From: Brevundimonas sp.
GTDB taxonomy: Bacteria > Pseudomonadota > Alphaproteobacteria > Caulobacterales > Caulobacteraceae
Assembly (NCBI RefSeq): GCF_013912065.1
Contig: NZ_JACESA010000024.1
Span: 1-33,705 of the forward strand
Direction of reading: 5' to 3'
Length of the DNA stretch: 33,705 bases
Below the pieces are notes generated by a model, which worked only from the letters and a program-made list of their open reading frames with translations, was not told where the DNA came from and ran no database searches. A program made the translations under genes and the position numbers. Shown here in pieces: positions 8,246 through 16,470 of this stretch; the first letter of the stretch is position 1, and every line of letters starts with the position of its first letter.

Positions 8246-8322
8246 GGCCCCGTAGCTCAGCCGCATAGAGCAAGGCTTTCCTAAAGCCGAGGTCGCAGGT
8301 TGGAGTCCTGCCGGGGTCGCCA
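8246..8322 (+). tRNA. tRNA-Arg (anticodon CCU)
   Basis: The 77 bases fold as a cloverleaf. The acceptor stem pairs GGCCCCG (8246-8252) with CGGGGTC (8312-8318), including one G-U. The D stem pairs GCTC with GAGC. The anticodon loop TTCCTAA carries CCT at 8280-8282, reading AGG. The T stem pairs GCAGG with CCTGC, and CCA is encoded at 8320-8322. Two oddities are visible. The outermost anticodon-stem pair is A-G instead of Watson-Crick. The T loop is TTGGAGT instead of TTCGAxT, while the D loop has GC where GG is usual, so the universal 19-56 pair appears swapped from G-C to C-G. The gene sits between the che operon and an accessory-looking block. Confidence 0.92.
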
Positions 8323-8385
8323 TTGGATTTGTTGAATGCGCGATAAGCGGCCATCGGATTACGAAGACCCACCGTCGGCCGGCAT

Positions 8386-9366
8386 CTAGCTGCGGATGAA
8401 GGCCAGAAGGTCCGGGTTCACGACGTCCGGGTTGATGGTGCACAGTCCGTGGCCCAAGCCCTCATAGATCTTGGTCTGGGCATTGCGCAGAAGCGGCGCC
8501 GACAGACGAGCGGACGCGCCGATCGGGACGATCTGATCGTCCGTGCCATGCATCACCAGCGTCGGCACCGTGATGGCCTTGAGGTCGTCGGTGAAGTCGG
8601 TTTCGGAGAAGGCCTTGATGCAGTCGTAGTGGGCCTTGGCGCCGCCCATCATGCCCTGCCTCCACCAGTTGGCGACGACGCCTTCCTGCAGGGTCGCCGG
8701 AGCCCGGTTGAAGCCGTAGAACGGACCCGAGGGCACATCGCGATAGAACTGCGCGCGATTGGCGACCAGGGCGGCGCGGAAGCCGTCGAACACCTCGATC
8801 GGCAGGCCGCCCGGATTGTTCGCAGTCTTGAGCATCAGGGGCGGCACCGCGCCGATCAGCACCGCCTTGGCCACGCGCCCATCGCCGCCATAGCGTCCAA
8901 CGTAACGGGCGACTTCTCCGCCGCCGGTAGAGTGGCCGATGTGGACGGCGTCGCGCAGATTTAGAGCAGTGGCGAGCGCCGCAACGTCGGCGGAGTAGGT
9001 GTCCATCTCATTGCCTGTCCAGGTCTGGGTGGAGCGCCCATGGCCCCGGCGGTCGTGGGCGATCACGCGATACCCCTGAGCCAGGAAGAACATCATCTGA
9101 TTGTCCCAGTCGTCGGCGCTGAGCGGCCAGCCGTGGTGGAACACGATCGGCTGGGCGTCCTTGGGACCCCAGTCCTTGTAGAAGATCTGCGTACCGTCTG
9201 AGGTGGTGATGAAGGGCATGATGTCTTCTCCAGCAGGGGGCGGGGCGGATTGCCCCTGAGCGAGGGACGAAACCGGCAGGGAGACCGAAAGGCCCAGCGC
9301 GCCTGCGGCGGCAAGGACGCCCCGGCGGGAGAGGCCTGAGGGGGCGGCGGGATCAGCAACGGTCAT
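8386..9366 (-). CDS. Tat-exported alpha/beta hydrolase, non-heme chloroperoxidase type
   Basis: A 326-aa protein with a twin-arginine signal ([16 protein letters not shown], residues about 13-38) and then an alpha/beta hydrolase fold of normal length. The oxyanion region is [14 protein letters not shown], the nucleophile is Ser146 in [17 protein letters not shown], and Asp277 (GTDDQIV) and His306 (EGLGHGLC) complete the triad. The GHSTGGGEV nucleophile elbow and the RRGHGRS motif are characteristic of the cofactor-free chloroperoxidase/arylesterase group, which hydrolyses esters and makes peracids. Export to the periplasm is inferred. It is transcribed divergently from the histidine kinase starting at 9531, with 164 bp between, and could be controlled by it. 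Confidence 0.9.
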   Translation of the reverse strand: MTVADPAAPSGLSRRGVLAAAGALGLSVSLPVSSLAQGQSAPPPAGEDIMPFITTSDGTQIFYKDWGPKDAQPIVFHHGWPLSADDWDNQMMFFLAQGYRVIAHDRRGHGRSTQTWTGNEMDTYSADVAALATALNLRDAVHIGHSTGGGEVARYVGRYGGDGRVAKAVLIGAVPPLMLKTANNPGGLPIEVFDGFRAALVANRAQFYRDVPSGPFYGFNRAPATLQEGVVANWWRQGMMGGAKAHYDCIKAFSETDFTDDLKAITVPTLVMHGTDDQIVPIGASARLSAPLLRNAQTKIYEGLGHGLCTINPDVVNPDLLAFIRS

Positions 9367-9530
9367 TGACGGTCTCCATCAGTCGGGATCGATCCACGAT
9401 CACCCATCGCGGAGCCGCTGCCCATTCGGCCATTCAGCCATCCGGCTTGGCCTTTCGTATTATGGACGCCACCCTCGGGGCGTACTCTGATGTATGGCAG
9501 GCGACGCGGGCGGTCGTCCGGGGCTCGACA

Positions 9531-11015
9531 ATGGACAATGAAGAACCGGCCGGCGTGTCCGGCATCGAGAAACAGGTCTTCACCCTCTGGCCGACCCCGG
9601 AGGGCGTCGATCCGATGCTGGGCGACGTTGCGCCCGCCTGGACCCTCGCTCAGCGGGAGCGGCGCAGCTTCAGTCCCAACGCCGCCGACCTGGCCATGGC
9701 GATCGCGCTGGCGCTGGCCTGTATCGGCGCGGTCGTAGCGAACTCCCTGGCGCTTACGATCCTCTGGCTGGCGACGGGCGCCGCGGTGGGACTGGCGTTG
9801 GCGTTCTCGCTTCGCCGTCGCCGAAGAGAGGAAGTCGAGGCGGCCTGGCGCGAGGCCTTGTTCGAACGGCCGGGCCTCTCTCTATGGCGCGAGGACTGGT
9901 CGGCGGTCGGCGAAGCCATCCTGAAGCTGAAGCGCGAGGGCGTGCATGACATCGAGGCCCATTTCGCCGCCCGTCCCGATGAGGCGCGGGCCCTTCGCCG
10001 CCGCGTCATTGTCAAAGACGTCAACGCCTTCACCGTCCAGACCATGGGCGCCCGGTCAAAGGCGGATCTCGTCGGAACGCTAGATCGCATACTGCCGGAC
10101 AGCGATCAGACCTTCGATCAGTGGCTGATCGCCTTCGGCCGCGGCGACGCGTTCTATCGGTCGGAGACCCACATCGTCCGCCCGGATGGCAGCCACCTGG
10201 ACTGCCTGTTCACCGCGGCCCTGCCGACCTCGCTTGACGGCTTCCGGGACATCCTGGTCGCCGCGCTGGACGTGACGGAGTACAAGGCCCTTCAGGCCCG
10301 GCTGGTCGCCGCCCAGACCGAAGCGGCGCGCGCCTCGCGCATCTCGACCGTCGGCGCACTCACGGCCTCGATCACCCACGAGATCAACACCCCGCTGGCC
10401 TCAATCCTCGCCAATGTCCAGGCCGCGCTGCGCTGGATGCGCCGGGACGCACCCAACTATCTCGAGGCGGAGCGCGCAATCGAACGCGCGGTGGCGGACG
10501 CCAGTCGAACCCAAGAAGTTGTCGGCCGGACGCGCGACTTCCTCAGCGCATCGCCGCCCGACGTTCAGCCGCTCGATATCGCCGAGACCGCTCGCATCGC
10601 GACGGTGCTGATCGATCGCGAACTGCGTCTCCACGATGCTGCCGTGCATCTCGACGCGGCGACCGACCTGCCGAAGGTCATGGCGGATTCCATTCAGATG
10701 CAGCAGGTGCTGGTGAACTTGATGATCAACGGCGTGCAGGCGATGAGGTCCCAGCGCGCGCCCCGCGATGTCAGGGTCGTGTTACGGGCTGTCGACGACG
10801 TCGTGCTGATCTCGGTATCGGACCGTGGGCCGGGGGTCGAAGCGGCCGTCCGGCCCAGGCTGTTCGAGCCCTTCGCATCAGACAGGAGCGACGGCATGGG
10901 GATAGGGCTGGCGATCTGCCGCACTTCGGTCGAGGCCGTCGGGGGACGAATCTGGCTGGATGAAACGGCCGCGCCCGGCGCCACCTTCCACGTCAGCCTG
11001 CCTGCGATTTCCTAG
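9531..11015 (+). CDS. Membrane-anchored PAS histidine kinase
   Basis: A 494-aa sensor kinase. Two hydrophobic segments lie at about residues 53-71 and 73-94, followed by an arginine-rich cytoplasmic turn. The sensor module runs from about 110 to 250, with LSLWREDWSAVGEAILKLKR, GVHDIEAHF and VKDVNAFTVQTMGA. The HisKA domain has phosphoryl His283 in SITHEINTPLASI, and the ATPase has N-box QQVLVNLMINGVQAM and G boxes DRGPGV and GMGIGLAICR. This is the FixL/TodS-like subgroup. ATG 9531 is preferred because the upstream in-frame starts (9366, 9462) add non-conserved sequence and reach the divergent gene start; no strong ribosome site is seen. The convergent FixJ-type regulator ends one base past its stop and is its likely partner. 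Confidence 0.9.
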   Translation: MDNEEPAGVSGIEKQVFTLWPTPEGVDPMLGDVAPAWTLAQRERRSFSPNAADLAMAIALALACIGAVVANSLALTILWLATGAAVGLALAFSLRRRRREEVEAAWREALFERPGLSLWREDWSAVGEAILKLKREGVHDIEAHFAARPDEARALRRRVIVKDVNAFTVQTMGARSKADLVGTLDRILPDSDQTFDQWLIAFGRGDAFYRSETHIVRPDGSHLDCLFTAALPTSLDGFRDILVAALDVTEYKALQARLVAAQTEAARASRISTVGALTASITHEINTPLASILANVQAALRWMRRDAPNYLEAERAIERAVADASRTQEVVGRTRDFLSASPPDVQPLDIAETARIATVLIDRELRLHDAAVHLDAATDLPKVMADSIQMQQVLVNLMINGVQAMRSQRAPRDVRVVLRAVDDVVLISVSDRGPGVEAAVRPRLFEPFASDRSDGMGIGLAICRTSVEAVGGRIWLDETAAPGATFHVSLPAIS

Positions 11016-11016
11016 T

Positions 11017-11628
11017 TCAGTGCGGGCTGAGGGCGAGGCGGTCCGCCAGCCTGACCCACTCCGCCAGGGTGCGCGCCTTCATCTTCTGCATGGCGGATTT
11101 GCGATGGATCTTGACCGTCGCTTCGCTGAGCGACAGTTCGCCGGCGACCTGCTTGTTCAACTGGCCCTTCGTCACAAGCTCCATCACCTGGCGTTCGCGC
11201 GGAGACAGTCTGGCGTATCGCTGCTCCAGGTCCGTTGCATCCTCCTGATCGCTTAGCCGCTCCTGGTCGCGGCCGATCGCGGCGACCACCGCATCAAACA
11301 GATCCTGGTCGCGAACGGGTTTGGTCAGGAAGTCCACGGCGCCTGCCTTCATGGCGCGCACGCTCATGGCGATGTCGCCATAGCCGGTCATGATGATTAC
11401 AGGCTGATGCACCCCGTAGCTCGCCATGCGGGCCTGCAGGTCCAGGCCGTTGCCGTCCGGCAGCCGGACATCGACCAAAACGCAGCCGGGCCGCCGAGGT
11501 TTGTCGGCACGCATGAAGGTTTCGATAGAGGGGTGCTCCATCGTCTCATAGTCCATCGACCGCAGAAGACCCTTCAAAGCCTCGCGCAACTGGCTGTCGT
11601 CGTCGACGATGTGGATCAGCGGAGGCAT
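11017..11628 (-). CDS. FixJ-type response regulator (receiver + LuxR HTH)
   Basis: A 203-aa DNA-binding regulator. The receiver has Asp9-Asp11, phospho-Asp53 (LVDVRLPDGNG), Thr81 (IIMTGYGD) and Lys103 (FLTKPVRD). A short linker leads to a LuxR/FixJ helix-turn-helix at about 140-195 (LSPRERQVMELVTKG, LSEATVKIHRKSAMQKM). ATG 11628 is used because the longer reading needs a TTG at 11670 and adds 14 residues outside the receiver fold. The gene is tail-to-tail with the kinase at 9531-11015, separated by a single base, so the pair is probably one two-component system with convergent transcription. Confidence 0.9.
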   Translation of the reverse strand: MPPLIHIVDDDSQLREALKGLLRSMDYETMEHPSIETFMRADKPRRPGCVLVDVRLPDGNGLDLQARMASYGVHQPVIIMTGYGDIAMSVRAMKAGAVDFLTKPVRDQDLFDAVVAAIGRDQERLSDQEDATDLEQRYARLSPRERQVMELVTKGQLNKQVAGELSLSEATVKIHRKSAMQKMKARTLAEWVRLADRLALSPH

Positions 11629-11772
11629 GAGCGCAATTCGACAGGGATCAGAAGTGGCAATCTGCCCCAAAAGCGTCCGCTTGTCTTTTCAACGATTGCT
11701 GTTTTGGCCCGACAAAAGTCTTGATCCCGCGCGGCGAGTGGAGTTCATCTACCGCCGTTCTGGGGGTGCGGA

Positions 11773-12663
11773 ATGGACGGCCATGGTATCGCCAAGTTCA
11801 GGGACGCCAGCCTCTTGGCCACCTCTGCTGATCGACCGTGGAGTCTGATCGCCGCAGAGATCCGCAGCCACGGCGCAGGGGAGATCGGGGCTTTCACGCC
11901 CCAGAACGCCGAGATCACCCAGATTCTACGCGACGAAAACGACGCCGTTTCCACCCGTGCGTCGGGCGGCGTGCGCCAGGAGGTCGAGGCGACGCCCGGT
12001 ACGACCTGGCTCTGCCCGGCGGGAATCCGCGAGGAAGCGACTCGGCTTTCGGCCGACATTCCCCGGGTGCTGCACGTCTATATTCCCCAACACAGCTTTC
12101 TGTCCGGCGAGGTCGCGGGGCTTGGGTTCCGGGCGCAGGATCTGCGTTATCAGGCGCGAGTCGACAGTTCCCGCATCATGGCCCTGCTTCGCGCCATACG
12201 GCTTGAACTTGGCTGTGAGGGGTCGGCCGGGGGCCTGCGCATGGACGCGCTCGCGCTCGATCTGATCGCCGCGCTCGCCCAGGACCACGCTGAAGGCGGG
12301 CGCCAAGCCGATCCGCCACGCGGGCGAGGAACCCTGGACCGACGTCGCCTCGACCGTGTGCTGGCCTTCATCAACGACAATCTCGACCAGGACCTGTCGC
12401 TGTCGGACATGGCTGACGTGGCCTGCGTAAGCGTCTTCCACTTTGCGCGCGTTTTTCAGCAAACGGTCGGCGCTACCCCTCACGCCTATCTGAGCGAACG
12501 GCGACTGGACGCTGCGCGGCAAAAGTTGGCGTACGGAGCAGACAGTCTCGCGCAGATCGCCCAGGCCTGCCGGTTCTCCAGTCAGGCCAACTTCACGAGA
12601 GCCTTTACCCGAGCCACGGGCGTCAGTCCCGGCCGCTATCGCCATGCGCGGCTGAGCCCATGA
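11773..12663 (+). CDS. AraC-family transcriptional regulator
   Basis: A 296-aa protein. The N-terminal 185 residues form a cupin-like effector region (TWLCPAGIREEA, PRVLHVYIPQHSF) of the type seen in regulators of catabolic genes. The C-terminal AraC domain from about residue 188 has two helix-turn-helix units: LSLSDMADVACVSVFHFARVF and SLAQIAQACRFSSQANFTRAF. It closes with the family signature GVSPGRYR. It lies divergent to the FixJ-type gene that starts at 11628 (144 bp shared upstream region) and upstream of a second FixJ-type gene. The effector is unknown; a target among the nearby hydrolase genes is inferred from proximity. Confidence 0.92.
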   Translation: MDGHGIAKFRDASLLATSADRPWSLIAAEIRSHGAGEIGAFTPQNAEITQILRDENDAVSTRASGGVRQEVEATPGTTWLCPAGIREEATRLSADIPRVLHVYIPQHSFLSGEVAGLGFRAQDLRYQARVDSSRIMALLRAIRLELGCEGSAGGLRMDALALDLIAALAQDHAEGGRQADPPRGRGTLDRRRLDRVLAFINDNLDQDLSLSDMADVACVSVFHFARVFQQTVGATPHAYLSERRLDAARQKLAYGADSLAQIAQACRFSSQANFTRAFTRATGVSPGRYRHARLSP

Positions 12664-12675
12664 TGGGAGGGGAGG

Positions 12676-12693
12676 CTCATCCTTTAGGATGAG
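12676..12693. repeat. Short inverted repeat between araC-type and FixJ-type genes
   Basis: CTCATCC, TTTA, GGATGAG form a 7-bp stem with a 4-base loop, 12 bases after the AraC-type stop and 46 bases before the next ATG. No T tract follows, so a simple terminator is unlikely. An operator or an RNA hairpin in the 5' leader of the FixJ-type gene is possible. Confidence 0.4.
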
Positions 12694-12738
12694 TGGATCG
12701 ACTTTCACGGACATGTCAACTTCCCGGCGGGAGGGTCC

Positions 12739-13356
12739 ATGTCGTCCGATGCGGTCATTCATATCGTCGATGACGATCGGTCGGTGCGCGAGGCCGTGAA
12801 GGCTCTGCTGGAGTCGGTCGGCCTGTCCGCCAGTGTCTACGGCTCGACGACGGAATTCCTCGACGCCCGGCGATGGTCCGGTCCCGGCTGCGTGCTGCTG
12901 GACGTGCGCCTGCCCGGCGGCAGCGGGCTGGACTTCCACGCCCGGATGGCGGGTCTCGGCGTCTTCTTGCCGGTGATCTTCATGACAGGGCACGGCGATA
13001 TACCGATGTCGGTCCAAGGCATGAAGGGCGGAGCGGTGGACTTCCTGACCAAGCCATTCCGCGATCAGGACTTGCTCGACGCCGTGTCAACGGCGCTTGA
13101 ACGCGATCGCACACGTCGCGCGTCCGACGAGGGCGTCGAGGACCTACGCGCCCGCCACGCCGCCCTGTCGCCGCGTGAACGGGAAGTGATGAGTCTCGTC
13201 TGCAGCGGCAAGATGAACAAACAGGTGGCCGGCGACCTGGAGATCAGCGAGGTGACGGTCAAGATTCACCGCGGCGCCGCGATGCGGAAGATGGGTGCGC
13301 GCACACTGCCCGACCTGGTCCGTATGGCCGATTTGCTGGCCGCATCGAAGGACTAA
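12739..13356 (+). CDS. FixJ-type response regulator (receiver + LuxR HTH)
   Basis: A 205-aa regulator closely similar in layout to the one at 11017-11628. Receiver landmarks are Asp11-Asp13, phospho-Asp55 (LLDVRLPGGSG), Thr83 (FMTGHGDI) and Lys105 (FLTKPFRD). The LuxR-type domain begins at about residue 142 (LSPREREVMSLVCSGKMNKQ) with recognition helix SEVTVKIHRGAAMRKM. The start ATG follows a clear GGGAGGG ribosome site. The two FixJ proteins share the HTH core closely, so they may recognise similar sites. It is followed 79 bp later by a stand-alone receiver and a kinase gene on the same strand. Confidence 0.92.
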   Translation: MSSDAVIHIVDDDRSVREAVKALLESVGLSASVYGSTTEFLDARRWSGPGCVLLDVRLPGGSGLDFHARMAGLGVFLPVIFMTGHGDIPMSVQGMKGGAVDFLTKPFRDQDLLDAVSTALERDRTRRASDEGVEDLRARHAALSPREREVMSLVCSGKMNKQVAGDLEISEVTVKIHRGAAMRKMGARTLPDLVRMADLLAASKD

Positions 13357-13435
13357 CACCAGAGTATGATTTCGCACCGTCTCTTACGCCGCCATGTTGA
13401 CGGGCCCCTTCCGGCGTTAGTGAAAGACCGTCCGC

Positions 13436-13804
13436 TTGCCCCTCAGCTCTTCCGTCTCGGTCGTCGAGGACGACGACTCGTTGAGGACCGCCATCGTCGG
13501 TCTGCTGGATTCGCTCGGTTATCGGGTAAAGGCCTACGCTTCCGCCGAGACCTTTCTGAACGATCCTTCGGGGCGACAGGCGGACTGCATCATCACCGAC
13601 ATCCAGATGCCTGGCCTCAGCGGCATCGAGTTGAAGCAACATCTGGACCGGCTCGGCGTCCAGACGCCTGTCATAATGGTCACGGCGCGGACCGAGTTGT
13701 CCCTGCATGCCCGCGCCAAGGCCAGTGGAGCCGTCTGCGTGTTGCAGAAGCCCTTCCAGGAGGCGGATCTGGTCCGCTGCATCGAGGGCGTCCTGCCCGC
13801 GTGA
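13436..13804 (+). CDS. Stand-alone receiver protein, FixJ N-domain type
   Basis: A 122-aa single receiver without output domain. Residues are Asp12-Asp14, phospho-Asp55 (ITDIQMPGLSG), Thr83 (IMVTARTE) and Lys105 (LQKPFQEADL). The only plausible start is TTG at 13436: an in-frame TGA lies at 13421 and no other start codon precedes the fold. The gene stops seven bases before the first possible start of the kinase gene that follows, so the pair is probably co-transcribed. Because it cannot bind DNA, it may be a phosphorelay intermediate or a competitor of the two FixJ-type regulators for phosphate. Confidence 0.82.
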   Translation: MPLSSSVSVVEDDDSLRTAIVGLLDSLGYRVKAYASAETFLNDPSGRQADCIITDIQMPGLSGIELKQHLDRLGVQTPVIMVTARTELSLHARAKASGAVCVLQKPFQEADLVRCIEGVLPA

Positions 13805-13811
13805 CGACCGG

Positions 13812-15314
13812 GTGGCGCACGTGACGCCGGATCTGTTCGAACTCGTCCGCGACAGCGTCGTCGCCTGGGATGACCAAGGCGTCATTCGCGCCTGGAATCC
13901 GGCTGCGGCCATCCTCTACGGCTGGACCACCGAACAGGCGATCGGCGCGCCTGTCGAAACGCTGTTGGGGCCGATACCATCGGACCGCGCCGAGGCCGTG
14001 ATCGAACGACACACCCTAGACGGACGGCGTATCGTGGTCGAGGCGACCTGGGCGCGCCGACCGGGCGAAACCCTCGAGATCGGCCGCGACGTGACTGCGC
14101 AGCGCAGTGTCGAGGACCAGTTAAAACGCTCGGAGCTGCGCTACAGCAGCCTGTTCCAGGCTATGGCGGCCGCCTTCTGGGAGCTGGATTTTTCCCCGGT
14201 CGGCGGGCTGCTGCGCGAGCTGCGGGAACAGGGTGTGCTTGATATTCCGCGCCATTTCAAAACCCATCCCGAGTTTGTCCGAGAAATGATGCGGCGGACC
14301 CGGGTGGTGGACGTCAACGACACGACGCTGGCCATGTTCGGGGTCGGTCATCGCGACCACCTGGCCTCATCGGTCGAGCCTTACTGGCCCGAGGCCAGCA
14401 GCCCCGTTTACGCCGCTGCGGTCGCGGCCGCGATCGGACGCCAAACCCACTATATGACCGAAACCCGCCTCAGACGGCAGGACGGCACGGAATTCGACGC
14501 CCTGTTCACCGCCGCCTTTCCGCACGAAGGCCTGGCGCAGGGCGCTCTGCTGGTCGGTGTCATCGACATCTCTGAACGCCTGACGGCCCAGGCCGATCTT
14601 CGCCGCCTCCGGGACGACTTCGCCCATGCCGCCCGGGTCTCGATGCTGGGGGAGCTGGCGGCCTCGATCGCACACGAGGTCAACCAGCCCCTGGCCGCCA
14701 TCACGACCAACGCTGCGGCCAGTCTGCGATGGCTCTCGCGCGACGAACCCGACGTGTCACGGGCGATCGACCTCACGTCCAACATCCGTGCGGACGCCCA
14801 ACGCGCCGCCGACGTCATCGCGAGGGTCCGCGCCATGGCGTCCAAGCAGAGCGCGGCGCATGAAACCCTGGTGATCCGCCAGATCATCGACGAGACCCTG
14901 TTGTTTCTCCGCGACGAACTTCAGGGTCGCGACGCACGCGTCGAGGTGTCGGCCGAACCGCTGAGCGTACGCGGCGATCGCACCCAGCTGCAGCAGGTCC
15001 TGGTGAATCTGATCATCAACGCGGCCCAGGCCGCCCTTCCGGGTCGAGGGTCTCTCATTCGGATCACGGCGGCCTTATGCGGGGACGAAGTCGAGGTTCG
15101 CGTCGCCGACAACGGCCTGGGCCTGAGCGTCGAACCCGACAGCCTGTTCACCAGCTTCTATTCGACCAAGCCGGAGGGAATGGGTCTCGGCCTGCCCATC
15201 TGCCGCTCGATCGTGGAGGCGCACGGCGGTCGAATTCACGCCGAGAACGATTCCGCAGGCGGGGCGGTCTTCGTGATCCGCCTGCCGGGTGAGCCGGCCT
15301 ATACCAAAGTCTGA
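13812..15314 (+). CDS. Soluble two-PAS histidine kinase
   Basis: A 500-aa kinase without membrane segments. PAS 1 spans about residues 5-100 (LFELVRDSVVAWDDQGVIRA, WNPAAAILYGW). The second sensor module spans about 115-255 (AAFWELDFSPVGGLLRELRE, GVLDIPRHF, VVDVNDTTLAMFG). HisKA holds His288 in SIAHEVNQPLAAI, and the ATPase has QQVLVNLIINAAQAAL and EGMGLGLPICRSIVEAHGG. The second module is clearly homologous to the one in the kinase at 9531-11015. Start is GTG 13812 or GTG 13821; neither has a strong ribosome site. Its partner is probably the receiver just upstream and/or the FixJ-type proteins. Confidence 0.88.
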   Translation: MAHVTPDLFELVRDSVVAWDDQGVIRAWNPAAAILYGWTTEQAIGAPVETLLGPIPSDRAEAVIERHTLDGRRIVVEATWARRPGETLEIGRDVTAQRSVEDQLKRSELRYSSLFQAMAAAFWELDFSPVGGLLRELREQGVLDIPRHFKTHPEFVREMMRRTRVVDVNDTTLAMFGVGHRDHLASSVEPYWPEASSPVYAAAVAAAIGRQTHYMTETRLRRQDGTEFDALFTAAFPHEGLAQGALLVGVIDISERLTAQADLRRLRDDFAHAARVSMLGELAASIAHEVNQPLAAITTNAAASLRWLSRDEPDVSRAIDLTSNIRADAQRAADVIARVRAMASKQSAAHETLVIRQIIDETLLFLRDELQGRDARVEVSAEPLSVRGDRTQLQQVLVNLIINAAQAALPGRGSLIRITAALCGDEVEVRVADNGLGLSVEPDSLFTSFYSTKPEGMGLGLPICRSIVEAHGGRIHAENDSAGGAVFVIRLPGEPAYTKV

Positions 15315-15403
15315 GGCGGCGCGCCGCAGGTAGAATGGCGCCACCGCACCGAGAGCGCCCATCCTCCTCCCAGACGAACTGCTCCCCCCCGGTTCGTCAT
15401 GAC

Positions 15404-15412
15404 GAGGAGAGG
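15404..15412 (+). promoter_or_regulatory. Strong ribosome binding site of the hydrolase cluster
   Basis: GAGGAGAGG lies five bases upstream of ATG 15417. It favours that start over the ATG at 15399, which lies in front of the motif and would add six residues. Confidence 0.6.
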
Positions 15413-15416
15413 CCCG

Positions 15417-15653
15417 ATGCTGATCGAGACCCTGACCGCCGCAGCCCCCCGGCGCACCGATCAATCGGCGCTTCTCCTCGTCGCCCCATGCGACGACCCC
15501 ACGGACGACGCCGTCCTGCTGATGCGCGAAGCCGCCCGTCTCGCCGAAGAGGCAGGCCTGCAGGTGGAACTGCGGCCCTGGTCGCTGCGTGAAGGCGGCC
15601 GTCGCTTTCTGATGCTCACCGTGCGCGCCGACCGCGCGCCTTTGGAGGCTTGA
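15417..15653 (+). CDS. Unrecognised 78-aa protein, first gene of the hydrolase cluster
   Basis: A small soluble protein with no motif that I recognise. The middle, LLLVAPCDDPTDDAVLLMRE, and the following helix LAEEAGLQVELRPWSL alternate strand and helix like a small alpha/beta domain. Codon use resembles its neighbours and a strong ribosome site precedes it, so it is probably translated. It ends five bases before the ATG of the first alpha/beta hydrolase, implying co-translation. It could be a small partner or regulator of the cluster enzymes, but that is only inference. Confidence 0.6.
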   Translation: MLIETLTAAAPRRTDQSALLLVAPCDDPTDDAVLLMREAARLAEEAGLQVELRPWSLREGGRRFLMLTVRADRAPLEA

Positions 15654-15658
15654 CCGCC

Positions 15659-16447
15659 ATGACCAAGACCATCGTCCTCATCCACGGCGCCTGGCTGAAC
15701 AGCCGCAGCTGGGAAGCGTTCAAGGCCCGCTATGAAGCCAAGGGCTTCAAGGTTGTGGCGCCGGACTGGCCCCACGACGACCGCTCGCCCGCCGAGTTGC
15801 GCCATGCCCCTGATCCGCAACTGGGGCGGACCGGCCAAAAGGCGATCATCGATCATTTCGAACGGATCATCCGGGCCCTGCCGGAAGAGCCGATCCTGAT
15901 CGGCCACTCGCTGGGCGGCGTCTTCACCCAGCATCTGCTCGATCGCGGCTGCGGCGTCGCCGGCGTGGCCATCGACCCCGCGCCGACGCCCGGCGTGCCT
16001 CTGGGGCCGCACGCGATCGTGTCGGCCCTTCCGGTCTTCAGCGATCTCTTCAGCTGGAAGAAGGCCAAGGTCATGTCGCGGCGCTTCTTCGAGACGCGTT
16101 TCGCCCAGACCGCGCCCAAGGACCGGGTGGTGGAACTCTACGACCGCTACATCGTGCCGACCGCAGGCCGCGTCTACTGGGACGGGGTCACCGGCGCCTC
16201 CGGCGGCATCCGCTGGGACAATCCCGACCGCGCGCCCTTGCTGCTGATCGGCGGCGAGCTGGACTTGATCGCGGATGCGAGCATGACCCGCGCCATCTAT
16301 CGCAAACAGACGCGCGCCGCCTCCCGCACCGACCTGAAGATCTTTGAAGGCCGGTCTCACTGGACCTGCATGGATGCAGGTTGGGAGACCGTCGCCGACT
16401 ATGCGCTGGACTGGGCCGTCGCCCACGCTCGCCGGGCGCGGGCGTAA
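15659..16447 (+). CDS. Alpha/beta hydrolase A
   Basis: A 262-aa cytoplasmic alpha/beta hydrolase. The oxyanion motif is IVLIHGAWLNSRSW, the nucleophile is Ser84 in IGHSLGGVFTQHLL, an acidic residue lies in GGELDLIADA, and the catalytic His lies in FEGRSHWTCMDAGWE. The opening resembles small esterases and the HNL/salicylate-esterase-like group, but the substrate cannot be assigned. ATG 15659 is preferred over a TTG nine bases upstream. It starts five bases after the 78-aa gene and is followed 23 bp later by a paralogue, suggesting local duplication. Confidence 0.88.
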   Translation: MTKTIVLIHGAWLNSRSWEAFKARYEAKGFKVVAPDWPHDDRSPAELRHAPDPQLGRTGQKAIIDHFERIIRALPEEPILIGHSLGGVFTQHLLDRGCGVAGVAIDPAPTPGVPLGPHAIVSALPVFSDLFSWKKAKVMSRRFFETRFAQTAPKDRVVELYDRYIVPTAGRVYWDGVTGASGGIRWDNPDRAPLLLIGGELDLIADASMTRAIYRKQTRAASRTDLKIFEGRSHWTCMDAGWETVADYALDWAVAHARRARA

Positions 16448-16470
16448 CGGTCGGCGACGGGAGAACGGTC

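Noticed and set aside
8246-8385. tRNA 3' end as attachment site of an integrated element
   Set aside because: No integrase gene follows and no second copy of the tRNA 3' end was noticed in the window, so an att site is not supported.
15319-15330. GCGGCGCGCCGC-type palindrome after the second kinase, as a terminator
   Set aside because: No U tract follows on either strand and such GC palindromes are frequent by chance here.
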